From Pseudoalteromonas sp. BSi20652 (GTDB lineage: Bacteria > Pseudomonadota > Gammaproteobacteria > Enterobacterales > Alteromonadaceae): a stretch of DNA of 34,775 nt. Shown here piece by piece: positions 25,102-33,724 of this stretch. The position numbers were made by a program, and so were the translations under genes. The stretch spans positions 1-34,775 of the forward strand of contig NZ_BADT01000151.1 in NCBI RefSeq assembly GCF_000239855.1, read 5' to 3'. The notes under the pieces were generated by a model, which saw only the letters and a list, made by a program, of their open reading frames with translations, ran no database searches and was not told the DNA's origin. The number at the start of each line of letters is the position of its first letter. The stretch's first letter is position 1.

Positions 25102-26373
25102 TTATTTACCTGCCTTTAAATCTGGCTGAGGCTCTGAATTAAATGGATATAAAGAAAAGTGCTGACCGGCAATTTTTACGCGGGCTTTTTCATTGCTCTG
25201 AATTATCTTAATATCGCTGTCGCTGACTAATTTTTGATACAAAAATAGCATTTCGTCTGCATCGAGATTTGGGTAGCTTTCGTCTAAAAATTGCAGCAAG
25301 GGCTGTGGTTTTTTGCGTTTTTTATTAAAGCGCTTAGCAAAGCTGGTTTTAACATCGTTGTAGTCAGGAATATTAGGCGTAACAAATGCAGGCACGTCTT
25401 GTTGATCTGGCAATTGGTATTCTTCGTGTTCAAATTCAACCAAGCTTGCCATGTAAGCCACAATATGGCGTTGCTGACCAAGCGAATATCGCTGTGCGTC
25501 GCTTACAAAATTTGGCTGTACAGCACTTAGCATGTTGTCTACGCCATTTTTGCGCACAAGCCCAAGTACTTTGGCTGCTTGGCGAGTAATTAAGTTATTA
25601 CGGCGTAACTCTTCGCGCAGTGGCATAAGCATATCAGCACTTTTACGTAAGCTTTCTCGGCCCACTAAATGCATTTCGAGTATACGAGTACGCAATTGCT
25701 CCAGCATGCGTTTATCGTTATATGCTTTACCTGAGCGTTCAATATGCAGTATCTGCTTACTTATTTGTTCTTCAATGAGGGTAAAACACGCATGAAACTC
25801 ACCACGAATATCAACCATTTCAAGCATGGGTTCTATGTATTCATCAAAGGCTTCTATTACCGCTTTATAACGCTTTTGCAGCGATTGCACCGCATTATTT
25901 GATTTAGCTTGTTCAACAATGTTTAAAATTGCATTTTCGTTGTGCGTATAGAGCTTCATTATTTTACGGACCCGATCATCCATAATACGGCTGTAGCGGC
26001 GTAAATCGTCAAAGTCTTCTATTTCGCCAGCGTTATCTAGGCGGTTACCTAAACGGGCTAAATCGTCAACTAATACGCTAATTTCTTGCGCTAAACCTAA
26101 ATGCTCTTCTTGCAGTAAAAAAGTAGCAAAATCAGCAATGGCACGATTTATTTCAAGCTGTGAGGATTTAGCCAGTGGAATTAAAATATCTTGGTTTAAC
26201 AAACGATTTGTTTCTTTATAAATGCGCTCGTTTGACCACGTAGGCTGTTTTTGCTTAATGGCATTTTGTACGTCTTTTAGGCTAAAGTCAGCCATTTTAA
26301 AACGTTTAAATAATAGCGCTAATACACCCCAGTGTTCAGTTATGGTGTTTAGCAGCTTTTTAGCTGGGATCAT
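25102..26373 (-). CDS. mksF: condensin kleisin subunit MksF
   Basis: MksF is the kleisin that bridges the MksB heads. The 423-residue protein is mainly alpha-helical: an N-terminal winged-helix-like domain (KLLNTITEHWGVLALLFKRF), long helices in the middle (DDLRRYSRIMDDRVRKIMKLY), and a C-terminal small domain (EMLFLYQKLVSDSDIKIIQSNEKARVKI). It is first in the mksF-mksE-mksB operon. No good Shine-Dalgarno is seen before ATG 26373, so an internal start is possible. The Wadjet homologue is JetA; the lack of a JetD/MksG gene beside it argues for the chromosomal Mks form, as an inference. Confidence 0.82.
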   Translation of the reverse strand: MIPAKKLLNTITEHWGVLALLFKRFKMADFSLKDVQNAIKQKQPTWSNERIYKETNRLLNQDILIPLAKSSQLEINRAIADFATFLLQEEHLGLAQEISVLVDDLARLGNRLDNAGEIEDFDDLRRYSRIMDDRVRKIMKLYTHNENAILNIVEQAKSNNAVQSLQKRYKAVIEAFDEYIEPMLEMVDIRGEFHACFTLIEEQISKQILHIERSGKAYNDKRMLEQLRTRILEMHLVGRESLRKSADMLMPLREELRRNNLITRQAAKVLGLVRKNGVDNMLSAVQPNFVSDAQRYSLGQQRHIVAYMASLVEFEHEEYQLPDQQDVPAFVTPNIPDYNDVKTSFAKRFNKKRKKPQPLLQFLDESYPNLDADEMLFLYQKLVSDSDIKIIQSNEKARVKIAGQHFSLYPFNSEPQPDLKAGK

Positions 26374-26596
26374 AAGGCGTTACAACATCCTAGTAGTTTA
26401 TTATTGAGTATTGAGGCGATACTCATTATTACGTATTTTTTATTGAATTCACCGTATATAGTATTCGTTTTTACGACCATTTAATAATAGTTTTTGCACC
26501 AAGGCAGTGCTAAAATTCGCGCCGAAAAATAGGCACATGAAACGCAAAGTTATTTATGCGTTATTTAAAAACTATATCAAAGGTTGTTTAACTATC
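26374..26596. promoter_or_regulatory. divergent mksF / nhaD promoter region with an inverted repeat
   Basis: The gap carries GAGTAT (26406-26411) and ATACTC (26419-26424) separated by 7 bases, extended by AT-rich matching flanks. This is an operator-like dyad near the mksF start. Its regulator is unknown. Bases 26507-26596 are open in the nhaD frame but probably untranslated. Confidence 0.35.
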
Positions 26597-27844
26597 ATGG
26601 TTTCCTCGATTATTCTAACACTGATAGCGATTGCTTTTTTACTGATCGTTATAGAAGATATAATCCACGTTAATAAAGCTAAAACCACGCTGTTTTTTGG
26701 TACGCTTTGCTGGATTCTTCTTTTTATATACCCTCTACACGGGCAAAGCCCCGATACCATTCAACACCTTCTTAACGAAAATATTTTAGAGATTGCCTCA
26801 TTATGGTTATTTTTAATGGCTGCAATGACCTTTGTTGCGTATTTAAATTCAAAAGGGTTTATAGAAAATATAGTGCACCGCGTGATGCCAAAAAGTATTA
26901 GCGAAAGAAAGCTAATGTTTTTAGTGGGCGGCTTTGCGTTTTTGTTTTCGTCTATTTCAGATAACGTAACAGCAACGCTTATATCGCTTGCGGTTGTTAT
27001 GTCGTTAAAACTCGAACCTAAAAAGCTCATTAAATACGCTACGCTCATTGTGTTTGGGGTTAACTCAGGTGGGGTATCGCTAATAACAGGTGACGTAACC
27101 ACACTGATGATATTTTTAGATGGAAAAGTAACCATTGGTCATTTATTACTACTTATAGCGCCAGCACTTATAAGCGTTATGCTGCTAGCCGCGTTACTGT
27201 CTATTGGTATGAAAGGCCGAGTTGAGTTTGCTGGTTCAGGCAAAACCCGAATTGAAAAAACCGACATTACCATTGCTGTTATATTTTTATCTACCGTAGT
27301 GAGTACACTTACGCTGAGTGTAATTTACAGCGTACCGCCTTTATTAACTTTTTTGTTTGGTTTATCAGTGATGTTTTTAGTCGCGCAATTTTTAATGCGT
27401 AAAAAAGATATAAACAAAGACATAATCGACTTTGTTCGCGATATAGAATACGACACATTATTGTTTTTTGTAGGTGTACTTTTACTTGTAGGCGCACTTA
27501 AAGAAATTGGTATGCTGAGTAAATTTACCGACCTATACACGGTAATGGCACCCGAGTACGCAAACTACTTAATGGGCATATTATCAGCAGGGGTCGATAA
27601 CGTACCGCTTACCGCTGCATTATTAAAGGCCGATATAGTAATGAGCCAACAACACTGGTTGTCATTTACTTATGCAACGGGCGTTGGCGGGTCAATGCTG
27701 ATCATTGGATCGGCTGCGGGTATTATTGCCATGAGTAAAGTTAAAGCGCTTACCTTTATGAGCTACTTGCGCTTATCGCTGTATTTATTAATTTGTTATA
27801 CGGTTGGATATGCAGGCTCTTATTACATGGGCAGCTTTATATAA
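26597..27844 (+). CDS. nhaD: Na+/H+ antiporter NhaD
   Basis: NhaD extrudes sodium in exchange for protons at the inner membrane, typical of marine and alkaliphilic gammaproteobacteria. I begin at ATG 26597, giving MVSSIILTLIAIAFLLIVIEDI, as in other NhaD proteins that open with a first helix and HVNKAKTTLFFG. The frame is open 30 codons further, so an earlier ATG (26537) is possible, and no clear ribosome binding site decides. The 415-residue protein has about 12 hydrophobic segments and the family regions SSISDNVTATLISLAVVMS and SAGVDNVPLTAALL, with the conserved Asp-Asn pairs. It stands alone with its own terminator. Confidence 0.93.
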   Translation: MVSSIILTLIAIAFLLIVIEDIIHVNKAKTTLFFGTLCWILLFIYPLHGQSPDTIQHLLNENILEIASLWLFLMAAMTFVAYLNSKGFIENIVHRVMPKSISERKLMFLVGGFAFLFSSISDNVTATLISLAVVMSLKLEPKKLIKYATLIVFGVNSGGVSLITGDVTTLMIFLDGKVTIGHLLLLIAPALISVMLLAALLSIGMKGRVEFAGSGKTRIEKTDITIAVIFLSTVVSTLTLSVIYSVPPLLTFLFGLSVMFLVAQFLMRKKDINKDIIDFVRDIEYDTLLFFVGVLLLVGALKEIGMLSKFTDLYTVMAPEYANYLMGILSAGVDNVPLTAALLKADIVMSQQHWLSFTYATGVGGSMLIIGSAAGIIAMSKVKALTFMSYLRLSLYLLICYTVGYAGSYYMGSFI

Positions 27845-27910
27845 TGCATATTTGTTTAAGTTTTAATTATTAAAACGCTTGACAGCTAGACGTCTAAACG
27901 TTAACTTTCG

Positions 27911-27940
27911 AACCCCGCCATAAAGCGGGGTTTTGTTTTA
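27911..27940 (+). terminator. intrinsic terminator after nhaD
   Basis: CCCCGC (27913-27918) pairs with GCGGGG (27925-27930), followed by TTTTGTTTT. It lies about 70 bases after the nhaD stop and shields the lysine riboswitch from read-through. Confidence 0.92.
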
Positions 27941-27975
27941 TTAGTGGTGTGTTAAATACGCATTAATACAACATT

Positions 27976-28140
27976 CAGAAGAGGTGCGATACTTAGGTAC
28001 TTAATGGTAGGCGACGAAAGCCGATGATCATTAAAGAGGGAAGTACTCGCCGAGGAAAATAATGGTGCGTCGTCATTGTTTTTCGGTTTATGGGGCTGAA
28101 TCCTCAAAACTGTCACCAATATAGGTGGAGAGCTTCTGGC
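27976..28140 (+). ncRNA. lysine riboswitch (L box) controlling lysC
   Basis: Conserved L-box blocks appear in order: AGAGGTGCGATACTTAGGTA, GGTAGGCGACGAAAGCCGAT, AAAGAGGGAAGTACTCGCCG-AGG, GGGGCTGAATCCTC, and CTGTCACC then GGTGGAGAGCTTCTGG. The aptamer looks complete. Lysine binding should lower lysC expression. Downstream, GGCAGTGG (28138-28145) can pair with CCTTTGCC about 25 bases later as part of a switching stem. No strong terminator T-run follows, so control may act on translation; that part is inference. Confidence 0.93.
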
Positions 28141-28218
28141 AGTGGACTTATCTTCAAGCATTCCTTTGCCAAGTTCTTCTTGTTTTATTGCGGTTTGGAT
28201 ATCGCGAAAGGAGACTAA

Positions 28219-29622
28219 ATGACTACCCAATCAGCGCCACAAACAGTGCCTCAAACAGAGTTAAGCGCAAAATCAGATTTTATTGTTGCCAAATTTGGCG
28301 GAACCAGTGTTGCAAATTTTGAAGCGATGAGTCGCTGTAGCGAAATTATTGTTGCAGATAAAAGCGTACGTATTGTTGCTGTGAGCGCCAGTGCTGGCGT
28401 AACTAATCACTTAGTTGCACTGTGTAAATCAAGTATTACTCCAATTGAGCGCCAAGAACACATAAACGGCGTGCTTGCTATTCAACAAACTATTTTAGAT
28501 GAGTTATCGCTAGATGCCGATTTAGCGGTTGGCTTTAACGAAACCTTAAAAGCATTTCAAACATTGGCTCAAGAGTCACTATCAACCGATCAGCAACACG
28601 ACGAGCTACTTAGCTTTGGTGAGCGTTTATCGTCGTATTTGTTTGCTCAGGTGCTGCGTTTACAAGGTTTAAACGCCGATCGTTTTGATGTGCGCAAGGT
28701 GCTTAAAACCGATAGCCAATTTGGCAAAGCAACGCCTAATGTTGCAGCCACAGCGCAAGCTGCTAAAGAACATTTAATCCCGCTGTTAGACGCTCAAGTA
28801 ATTGTGACTCAGGGCTTTATTGGCAGTGACGAATACGGCCAAACAACAACGCTTGGACGTGGTGGTTCAGACTACAGCGCTGCATTATTAGCTGAAGCAA
28901 TCAACGCTAAAAGCGTGCATATTTGGACCGACGTGGTAGGTATTTTTAGTACTGACCCGCGTTTGTGCGCAAAAGCAACGCCCATTGCACGCTTAAGTTT
29001 TGACGAAGCCGCTGAAATGGCAACCTTTGGCGCAAAGGTATTACACCCAGCGACTATTTTACCTGCAAGCCGTAGCCACATTAATGTATTTGTAGGCTCT
29101 AGCCGCGAGCCTGAGCGTGGCGGTACATGGATTGAGCGCGAAAAATCGCAGCAACCAGGTATACGCGCAGTAACGCAACGTAAAAACCAAATTTTGCTTA
29201 CGCTTAAAAGCCCAGAAATGCTACTAGCAAGCGGCTTTTTAGCACGCGTATTTACACTATTAAGTGAATACAATATATCGGTCGATTTGGTAACCACATC
29301 AGAAATCAGCGTAGCTATAACCCTTGATAACGCGCAAAACGCCTCGCGCCCAGAGCTCGATCAAGAATGCCTCGATAAGCTTGCAGAGTTTTGCCATGTT
29401 TCGGTAGAAAACAACCTAACACTGGTAGCACTTATTGGCTCTGAGATTCAATTACGCCAACACGAAATGAACTTAATGAGTGTACTAAAAGACTTTAACA
29501 TTCGATTAATTTGCCACGGTGCTAGTAAGCATAACCTGTGCTTTTTAGTAGAGCAAACTGAGTCAGATAACGTAGTACAGTCTATTCATAGTCGTTTATT
29601 AGAAAATGATTTTGCTGCGTAA
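28219..29622 (+). CDS. lysC: lysine-sensitive aspartokinase LysC (aspartokinase III type)
   Basis: LysC phosphorylates aspartate in the first step of the lysine/diaminopimelate branch. The 467-residue protein has an N-terminal extension of about 20 residues, then the kinase motifs VAKFGGTSVANFEAM, FGERLSSYLFAQVL, TLGRGGSDYSAALLAEA and WTDVVGIFSTDPR. Tandem ACT domains occupy about residues 310-467, as in lysine-inhibited AKIII. AAAGGAG lies 6 bases before ATG 28219. A lysine riboswitch upstream gives RNA-level feedback in addition to the allosteric one. It is monocistronic, since the next gene is convergent. Confidence 0.96.
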   Translation: MTTQSAPQTVPQTELSAKSDFIVAKFGGTSVANFEAMSRCSEIIVADKSVRIVAVSASAGVTNHLVALCKSSITPIERQEHINGVLAIQQTILDELSLDADLAVGFNETLKAFQTLAQESLSTDQQHDELLSFGERLSSYLFAQVLRLQGLNADRFDVRKVLKTDSQFGKATPNVAATAQAAKEHLIPLLDAQVIVTQGFIGSDEYGQTTTLGRGGSDYSAALLAEAINAKSVHIWTDVVGIFSTDPRLCAKATPIARLSFDEAAEMATFGAKVLHPATILPASRSHINVFVGSSREPERGGTWIEREKSQQPGIRAVTQRKNQILLTLKSPEMLLASGFLARVFTLLSEYNISVDLVTTSEISVAITLDNAQNASRPELDQECLDKLAEFCHVSVENNLTLVALIGSEIQLRQHEMNLMSVLKDFNIRLICHGASKHNLCFLVEQTESDNVVQSIHSRLLENDFAA

Positions 29623-29672
29623 GTAACCGTTATTCAGGAAAATTACCTAGTAGAATCAGTTAATAAAGTCAC

Positions 29673-30404
29673 TTAATAAAAAGCATCGCCAGTCGGTGCT
29701 TTTTTATACACCACACTCACATCAAAACAAACATTGCTATCAACTACAGTAACGCGATTACTGCAAGCACTCAGCTTTGCACTATGTAATTCGTCAAACA
29801 CATTAGGGCTAAGTAACTTTGCAATAGGGCGGCTGGTGGCTTTAGCAACTGACTCTTTTAATGTCCAAATTCTAAAAAACGTATCTGCTTGGGCTTGGGT
29901 ATTAGTGGGCTCGGTAATAAGTGTAATTTCATCTTTATGATAAAAATGCTTAGCGAGCTTTTCAAATGGGCGCTTTAGGCTTACTTTTTCAATATCAAAA
30001 CCAAACTCACTTTTATCAAGGTTTAGCGCGACCCCAACTAAACCATGCGAGTGTGAAATACAGGTATTAATAACATCACCACTCACATGTATTTGTAGCT
30101 TTGAGCTTGCTTCGTTAAATTGTGTACTCATTTTATTAAGCGCTACGTGCGCATGTTGCGGCTGCGTTACTTTAATAAGGTGTTTTAATAATAACCGCGT
30201 AGCTAAATACTCTTGCTTAGCTTGCACTCTTTTACGGCGGTTTATAATAGTTAACTCAAATGGGCTTAAGCAATCGGGCAAATTAAAGTGACTCAGTTCG
30301 AGCGTTTTAGCATTAAATAATAAAATACTGTTAGTAGCTAAAGGTAACTTTGCCAATTGAGTTGAGGCAATGCTTAATGTGTTTTTAAAATAATGTGTGG
30401 TCAT
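29673..30404 (-). CDS. Sfp-type 4'-phosphopantetheinyl transferase
   Basis: This enzyme moves phosphopantetheine from CoA to a Ser of carrier proteins. The 243-residue length is that of Sfp/EntD-like members. The family motifs are present: SHSHGLVGVAL (about residues 117-127), FGFDIEKV with the Mg-binding Asp and Glu, and FFRIWTLKESVAKA for the W-x-x-KE-x-x-K motif. I start at ATG 30404 because GAG is 5 bases before it, although an in-frame GTG lies 6 bases upstream. The gene's 3' end is part of the terminator hairpin of convergent lysC. No synthase cluster is nearby, so the target carrier is unknown. Confidence 0.88.
   Translation of the reverse strand: MTTHYFKNTLSIASTQLAKLPLATNSILLFNAKTLELSHFNLPDCLSPFELTIINRRKRVQAKQEYLATRLLLKHLIKVTQPQHAHVALNKMSTQFNEASSKLQIHVSGDVINTCISHSHGLVGVALNLDKSEFGFDIEKVSLKRPFEKLAKHFYHKDEITLITEPTNTQAQADTFFRIWTLKESVAKATSRPIAKLLSPNVFDELHSAKLSACSNRVTVVDSNVCFDVSVVYKKAPTGDAFY
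29678..29706 (+). terminator. lysC terminator overlapping the 3' end of the PPTase gene
   Basis: AAAAAGCA (29678-29685) pairs with TGCTTTTT (29697-29704), extended by CC/GG across a small bulge. It ends in a T-run on the + strand. It lies inside the last codons (GDAFY, stop) of the convergent PPTase gene, so a coding region doubles as a terminator. Confidence 0.75.
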
Positions 30405-30544
30405 AAGCACTCAAAATATAAGAAGTCGCTGGTATTGTGAGCAGTTAACACCGCTTGCAAAGGCTGAGCATAATTTTATTACTCAGCTGGCATGAAATAT
30501 GGTTTAATTCACAATAATCAAAATAATAACAGATTTGTAGATGT

Positions 30545-31867
30545 ATGGCACAAGTGCGTGATGGGTTTCAAAGCCGATTTGGTTTTGTTTTAGCCGCTGC
30601 TGGCGCAGCAGTCGGTTTAGGTAATATTTGGGGTTTTCCTACGCAAGCGGCCAACCATGGTGGCGGTGCATTTTTACTGGTTTACTTTATTGTTATATTT
30701 ATACTTGCGCTTCCTGCGCTGTATACCGAACTTTATTTAGGTCACAAAGCACAAGCTAATCCGGTAAAAGCATTGGGCGATGCATGGCAAAACACTAACC
30801 GTAAGGTAGGTGCAGCGGCAGGTTATATTGGTCTTGCGGGCGCAGTTGTTATGCTAAGTTTTTACTCAATAGTGGCAGGGTGGATGCTCTCGTATGCTAT
30901 TGAACCTGTAACCACCTTTTTAGGGTTTACAAGTGCGAGTGAGTTTTTACATAGCGATTCGGTAATGCGTAATTTTATATTTACGCCGCTTATGCTTATT
31001 TTAACCGCCAGTATTATTTTAAAGGGTGTTAAATCGGGTATCGAAACATGGTCGCGCCGTTTAATGCCGCTATTATTGGTGCTGCTGGTGGGTTTAATTA
31101 TTTATATAGCTACACTTGAGGGTGCAAGCGAGGGATTTGCTGCGTATTTAATTCCAGATTTTAGCCAAATACTCGATCCAAATCTCATTATTGCCGCAAT
31201 GGGACAAGCGTTTTTCTCGCTCTCACTCGGTGTGGGTTGTATGATGATTTACGGATCATACTTACAACCTGATGCCAGTTTACCAAAGCTGACCGCAAGC
31301 GTTGCTCTGCTTGACACAAGTGTTGCTTTTTTAGCTGGCTTGCTAATCGTTCCCGCTATTTACGTAGCGCAGCACAATGGCGTTGAAGTATTTAACGACG
31401 GTAAACTCATTGGGGAAGGGCAGCTTATTTTTGCTATTTTACCTGAGCTCTTTAGCACAATGGGCGAAATTGGCTTACTAGTTGGTTTATTGTTTTTTGT
31501 ACTAATGTCGATAGCCTCGGTTACCTCAACTATTTCTTCTACTGAAATACCGGTTGCATTTTTAGTAGAAAACCACGCAGTTAGCCGCACTAAAGCAACA
31601 TGGTTCGTGAGCGCCGTTGTACTTGTGTGTGCAAGCGTAATTATATTAAATTTTGATTGGTTATTTGGTTTAGTCATTATGCTATTTACCCAATACCAAT
31701 TACCACTTATGGGTTTATTTTACTTTATTACGGTAGGGTGGATGTGGCAGCGCGGCAATAAACTACATCAAGCAACAACAGGCGTACACTACTGGTTTGC
31801 TCAGTACATTCGGTTTGTTTGCCCAATATTAATGACCTTAGTATTTGCAAATGTTGCCTTTGGTTAA
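30545..31867 (+). CDS. neurotransmitter:sodium symporter family (SNF) transporter
   Basis: A sodium-coupled importer of the NSS/SNF family (LeuT, TnaT and MhsT relatives), which usually carries amino acids. The 440 residues contain about 11 membrane helices. TM1 has GFVLAAAGAAVGLGNIWGFP with the conserved unwound NIWGFP segment that binds Na+ and substrate. TM6 has GQAFFSLSLGVGCMMIYGSY, also an unwound segment. A short second hydrophobic stretch GGGAFLLVYFIVIFILALP follows TM1. No strong Shine-Dalgarno precedes ATG 30545. It starts divergently from the PPTase gene. The substrate cannot be told from sequence. Confidence 0.93.
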   Translation: MAQVRDGFQSRFGFVLAAAGAAVGLGNIWGFPTQAANHGGGAFLLVYFIVIFILALPALYTELYLGHKAQANPVKALGDAWQNTNRKVGAAAGYIGLAGAVVMLSFYSIVAGWMLSYAIEPVTTFLGFTSASEFLHSDSVMRNFIFTPLMLILTASIILKGVKSGIETWSRRLMPLLLVLLVGLIIYIATLEGASEGFAAYLIPDFSQILDPNLIIAAMGQAFFSLSLGVGCMMIYGSYLQPDASLPKLTASVALLDTSVAFLAGLLIVPAIYVAQHNGVEVFNDGKLIGEGQLIFAILPELFSTMGEIGLLVGLLFFVLMSIASVTSTISSTEIPVAFLVENHAVSRTKATWFVSAVVLVCASVIILNFDWLFGLVIMLFTQYQLPLMGLFYFITVGWMWQRGNKLHQATTGVHYWFAQYIRFVCPILMTLVFANVAFG

Positions 31868-31896
31868 TTTTATCTAAACCCTAAAAATAGATTAAT

Positions 31897-31933
31897 AAAG
31901 CGAAGTGAGTTTAAAACGCACTTCGCTTTTTTT
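31897..31933 (+). terminator. intrinsic terminator after the SNF transporter gene
   Basis: AAAGCGAAGTG (31897-31907) and CACTTCGCTTT (31919-31929) form a perfect 11-bp stem, followed by a T-run. It lies between convergent genes and may serve the ldhA transcript too. Confidence 0.93.
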
Positions 31934-31963
31934 GTGCCTGAAATTTAGGTATAGCCAAGCTCT

Positions 31964-32944
31964 TTATAAAACCTCATTAGTTAGAGGCCTACCCTCATTT
32001 ACTTCAAGCGCGTTAAGTAGGGTTGTGTTTGCTATTTCGGTGAGTGCTTCTTGGGTAAAAAATCCCTGATGGCCTGTTACCAATACATTTTTAAAGCTCA
32101 CTAAGCGCGAAAATATATCGTCTTGGTTTATTTCGTCGCTGTGGTTTTTAAAAAATAGCTCAGACTCTTGCTCGTAAACGTCGAGCCCTAAATACCCTAG
32201 CTTTTTAGTTTTCAGCGCATTAATACACGCTTTGCTGTTAAGCAGTGCGCCGCGAGAAGTGTTAATGAGCATAACGCCGGTTTTCATTTTACTAAATGCC
32301 TCGTCATTTATTAAATGATGAGTTTGCTCGTTCAGTGGGCAATGCAAAGAAATAACATCGCTTTGGCTAAGTAAGGTATCTATATCGGTAATTGTATAAT
32401 TGCCAGGTTGTGCGTATGGGTCGCACACTAATACATTAGCACCAAAGCCGTTTAAAATGTTGCACAGCGCAAGGCCAATTTTACCGCAACCTACAATACC
32501 CACGGTTTTATTGTGCAAGTTAAAGCCTAGTAATCCGTTTAAATCAAAATTGTCTTCGCGTACGCGGTTATACGCTTTATGCGTTTTACGGCTAAGCGTT
32601 AGCATAAGTGCAATACAATGCTCGGCTACGGCTTCTGGGCTGTAAGCAGGTACGCGTAATACTTTAATTTTATGTGCTTTTGCCGCAGGTAAATCAACAT
32701 TATTAAAACCCGCACAACGCAGTAAAATAGTATTTATGCCTTGGTTTGCCAGTTGCTTAATAACGGAGGCGTTCACTGTGTCGTTTACAAATACGCATAT
32801 GGCATCAAACCCATTTGCTAAAATAGCCGTTTTTTCGCTCAGGGCTTGTTCAAAATACGTTATTTTTATATCACGGTGATCGCGTGTACTTTGTTCAAAA
32901 AAAGGCAGTTCGTACTTTTGAGTACTAAAAAAGACAATGTTCAT
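31964..32944 (-). CDS. ldhA: D-lactate dehydrogenase LdhA (2-hydroxyacid dehydrogenase family)
   Basis: LdhA reduces pyruvate to D-lactate with NADH in fermentation. The 326 residues align along their whole length with E. coli LdhA (329). Shared segments include CVFVND, LLRCAGFNNVDL, VRVPAYSPEAVAEH-like RVPAYSPEAVAEHC, the NAD-binding GIVGCGKIGLAL, VISLHCPL, INTSRGALL with the substrate Arg, and VTGHQGFFTQEAL with the catalytic His. GAGG lies 8 bases before ATG 32944. It is monocistronic. A related 2-hydroxyacid dehydrogenase is possible but much less likely. Confidence 0.94.
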   Translation of the reverse strand: MNIVFFSTQKYELPFFEQSTRDHRDIKITYFEQALSEKTAILANGFDAICVFVNDTVNASVIKQLANQGINTILLRCAGFNNVDLPAAKAHKIKVLRVPAYSPEAVAEHCIALMLTLSRKTHKAYNRVREDNFDLNGLLGFNLHNKTVGIVGCGKIGLALCNILNGFGANVLVCDPYAQPGNYTITDIDTLLSQSDVISLHCPLNEQTHHLINDEAFSKMKTGVMLINTSRGALLNSKACINALKTKKLGYLGLDVYEQESELFFKNHSDEINQDDIFSRLVSFKNVLVTGHQGFFTQEALTEIANTTLLNALEVNEGRPLTNEVL

Positions 32945-33031
32945 GGTAATAGCCTCGACGCTTAAGGAGTATTATTTATTACTATACTTTATAAACCTGT
33001 GCTTTAGTAACGCGCATTTTATTGATTTAAA

Positions 33032-33604
33032 TTAAGCCTTAAGCGGAGCCTTACTTGAGGTAAACAAAGATATTTTTGACGATACTTTTTTACCACCTCT
33101 AGCAGCGCTTAACTTTGCGGCTTGCAGTAGGTTGCTTTCTATTACTTGTTTGAGTGTTTCGGGCTTAGTACGCGGTGCATAGCGTGCAACAAGTTGCCCT
33201 TGTGAGTTAATTAAAAACTTAGTGAAGTTCCACTTAATTGCACGATTTTGCGAAATACCCCGCGTATGCGACTTTAAATAATTAAACAACGGATGTGTTT
33301 CTGGCCCGTTTACCATTACCTTACCAAATACCTCAAATGAGACATTAAATTGCTCTTGGTAAAAGTCTTTAATGGCTAAATTATCAAGCGGCTCATTTTG
33401 GCCAAACTGGTTACACGGAAACGCAAGCACAGTAAAACCATTACCTTTGTATTGCTGATAGAGCTTTTCGAGCGCATTTAATTGCACCGAAAAATTACAT
33501 TTACTCGCTGTATTAACAATCAGAACGGTTTTGCCCTGTAACTGGCTAAGAGGAAAATTTTCGCTGTTATAAAGTGGTGCATTAAATTGATAAATACTGT
33601 CCAT
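33032..33604 (-). CDS. glutathione peroxidase family protein (thiol peroxidase)
   Basis: A Cys-type glutathione peroxidase that reduces peroxides; bacterial members often use thioredoxin. The 190 residues have the peroxidatic Cys36 in NTASKCNF, Gln in FPCNQFGQNEP near residue 66, and Trp125-Asn126 in IKWNFTKF, completing the family tetrad. The motif around Cys is VNTASKCNFSVQ instead of the usual CGFTPQ, a mild variation. The C-terminus has a basic extension of about 20 residues (ARGGKKVSSKISLF) not usual in BtuE-like proteins. The gene lies 87 bases upstream of ldhA on the same strand. Confidence 0.9.
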   Translation of the reverse strand: MDSIYQFNAPLYNSENFPLSQLQGKTVLIVNTASKCNFSVQLNALEKLYQQYKGNGFTVLAFPCNQFGQNEPLDNLAIKDFYQEQFNVSFEVFGKVMVNGPETHPLFNYLKSHTRGISQNRAIKWNFTKFLINSQGQLVARYAPRTKPETLKQVIESNLLQAAKLSAARGGKKVSSKISLFTSSKAPLKA

Positions 33605-33672
33605 AGGTTACCTACTTACCTTTCCCGTTAAGGAATTTTTTAAAGACTTTAATTCGCTTTTTTATCGACCGG

Positions 33673-33702
33673 TTGACATAATCGAGGTCTAGTTTCTAAG
33701 TT
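33673..33702 (+). promoter_or_regulatory. candidate promoter of the beta-hydroxyacid dehydrogenase gene
   Basis: A perfect -35 TTGACA lies at 33673-33678. The best -10 is TAAGTT at 33697-33702, spaced by 18 bases and weak. It is about 25-50 bases before the ATG at 33725. Confidence 0.4.
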
Positions 33703-33724
33703 ATCAGTTTAATAGGTCATTTTT

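Noticed and set aside
21778-26373. Complete Wadjet defence system
   Set aside because: Only the condensin-like genes are present; no JetD-type nuclease gene adjoins them, and mksB is frameshifted.
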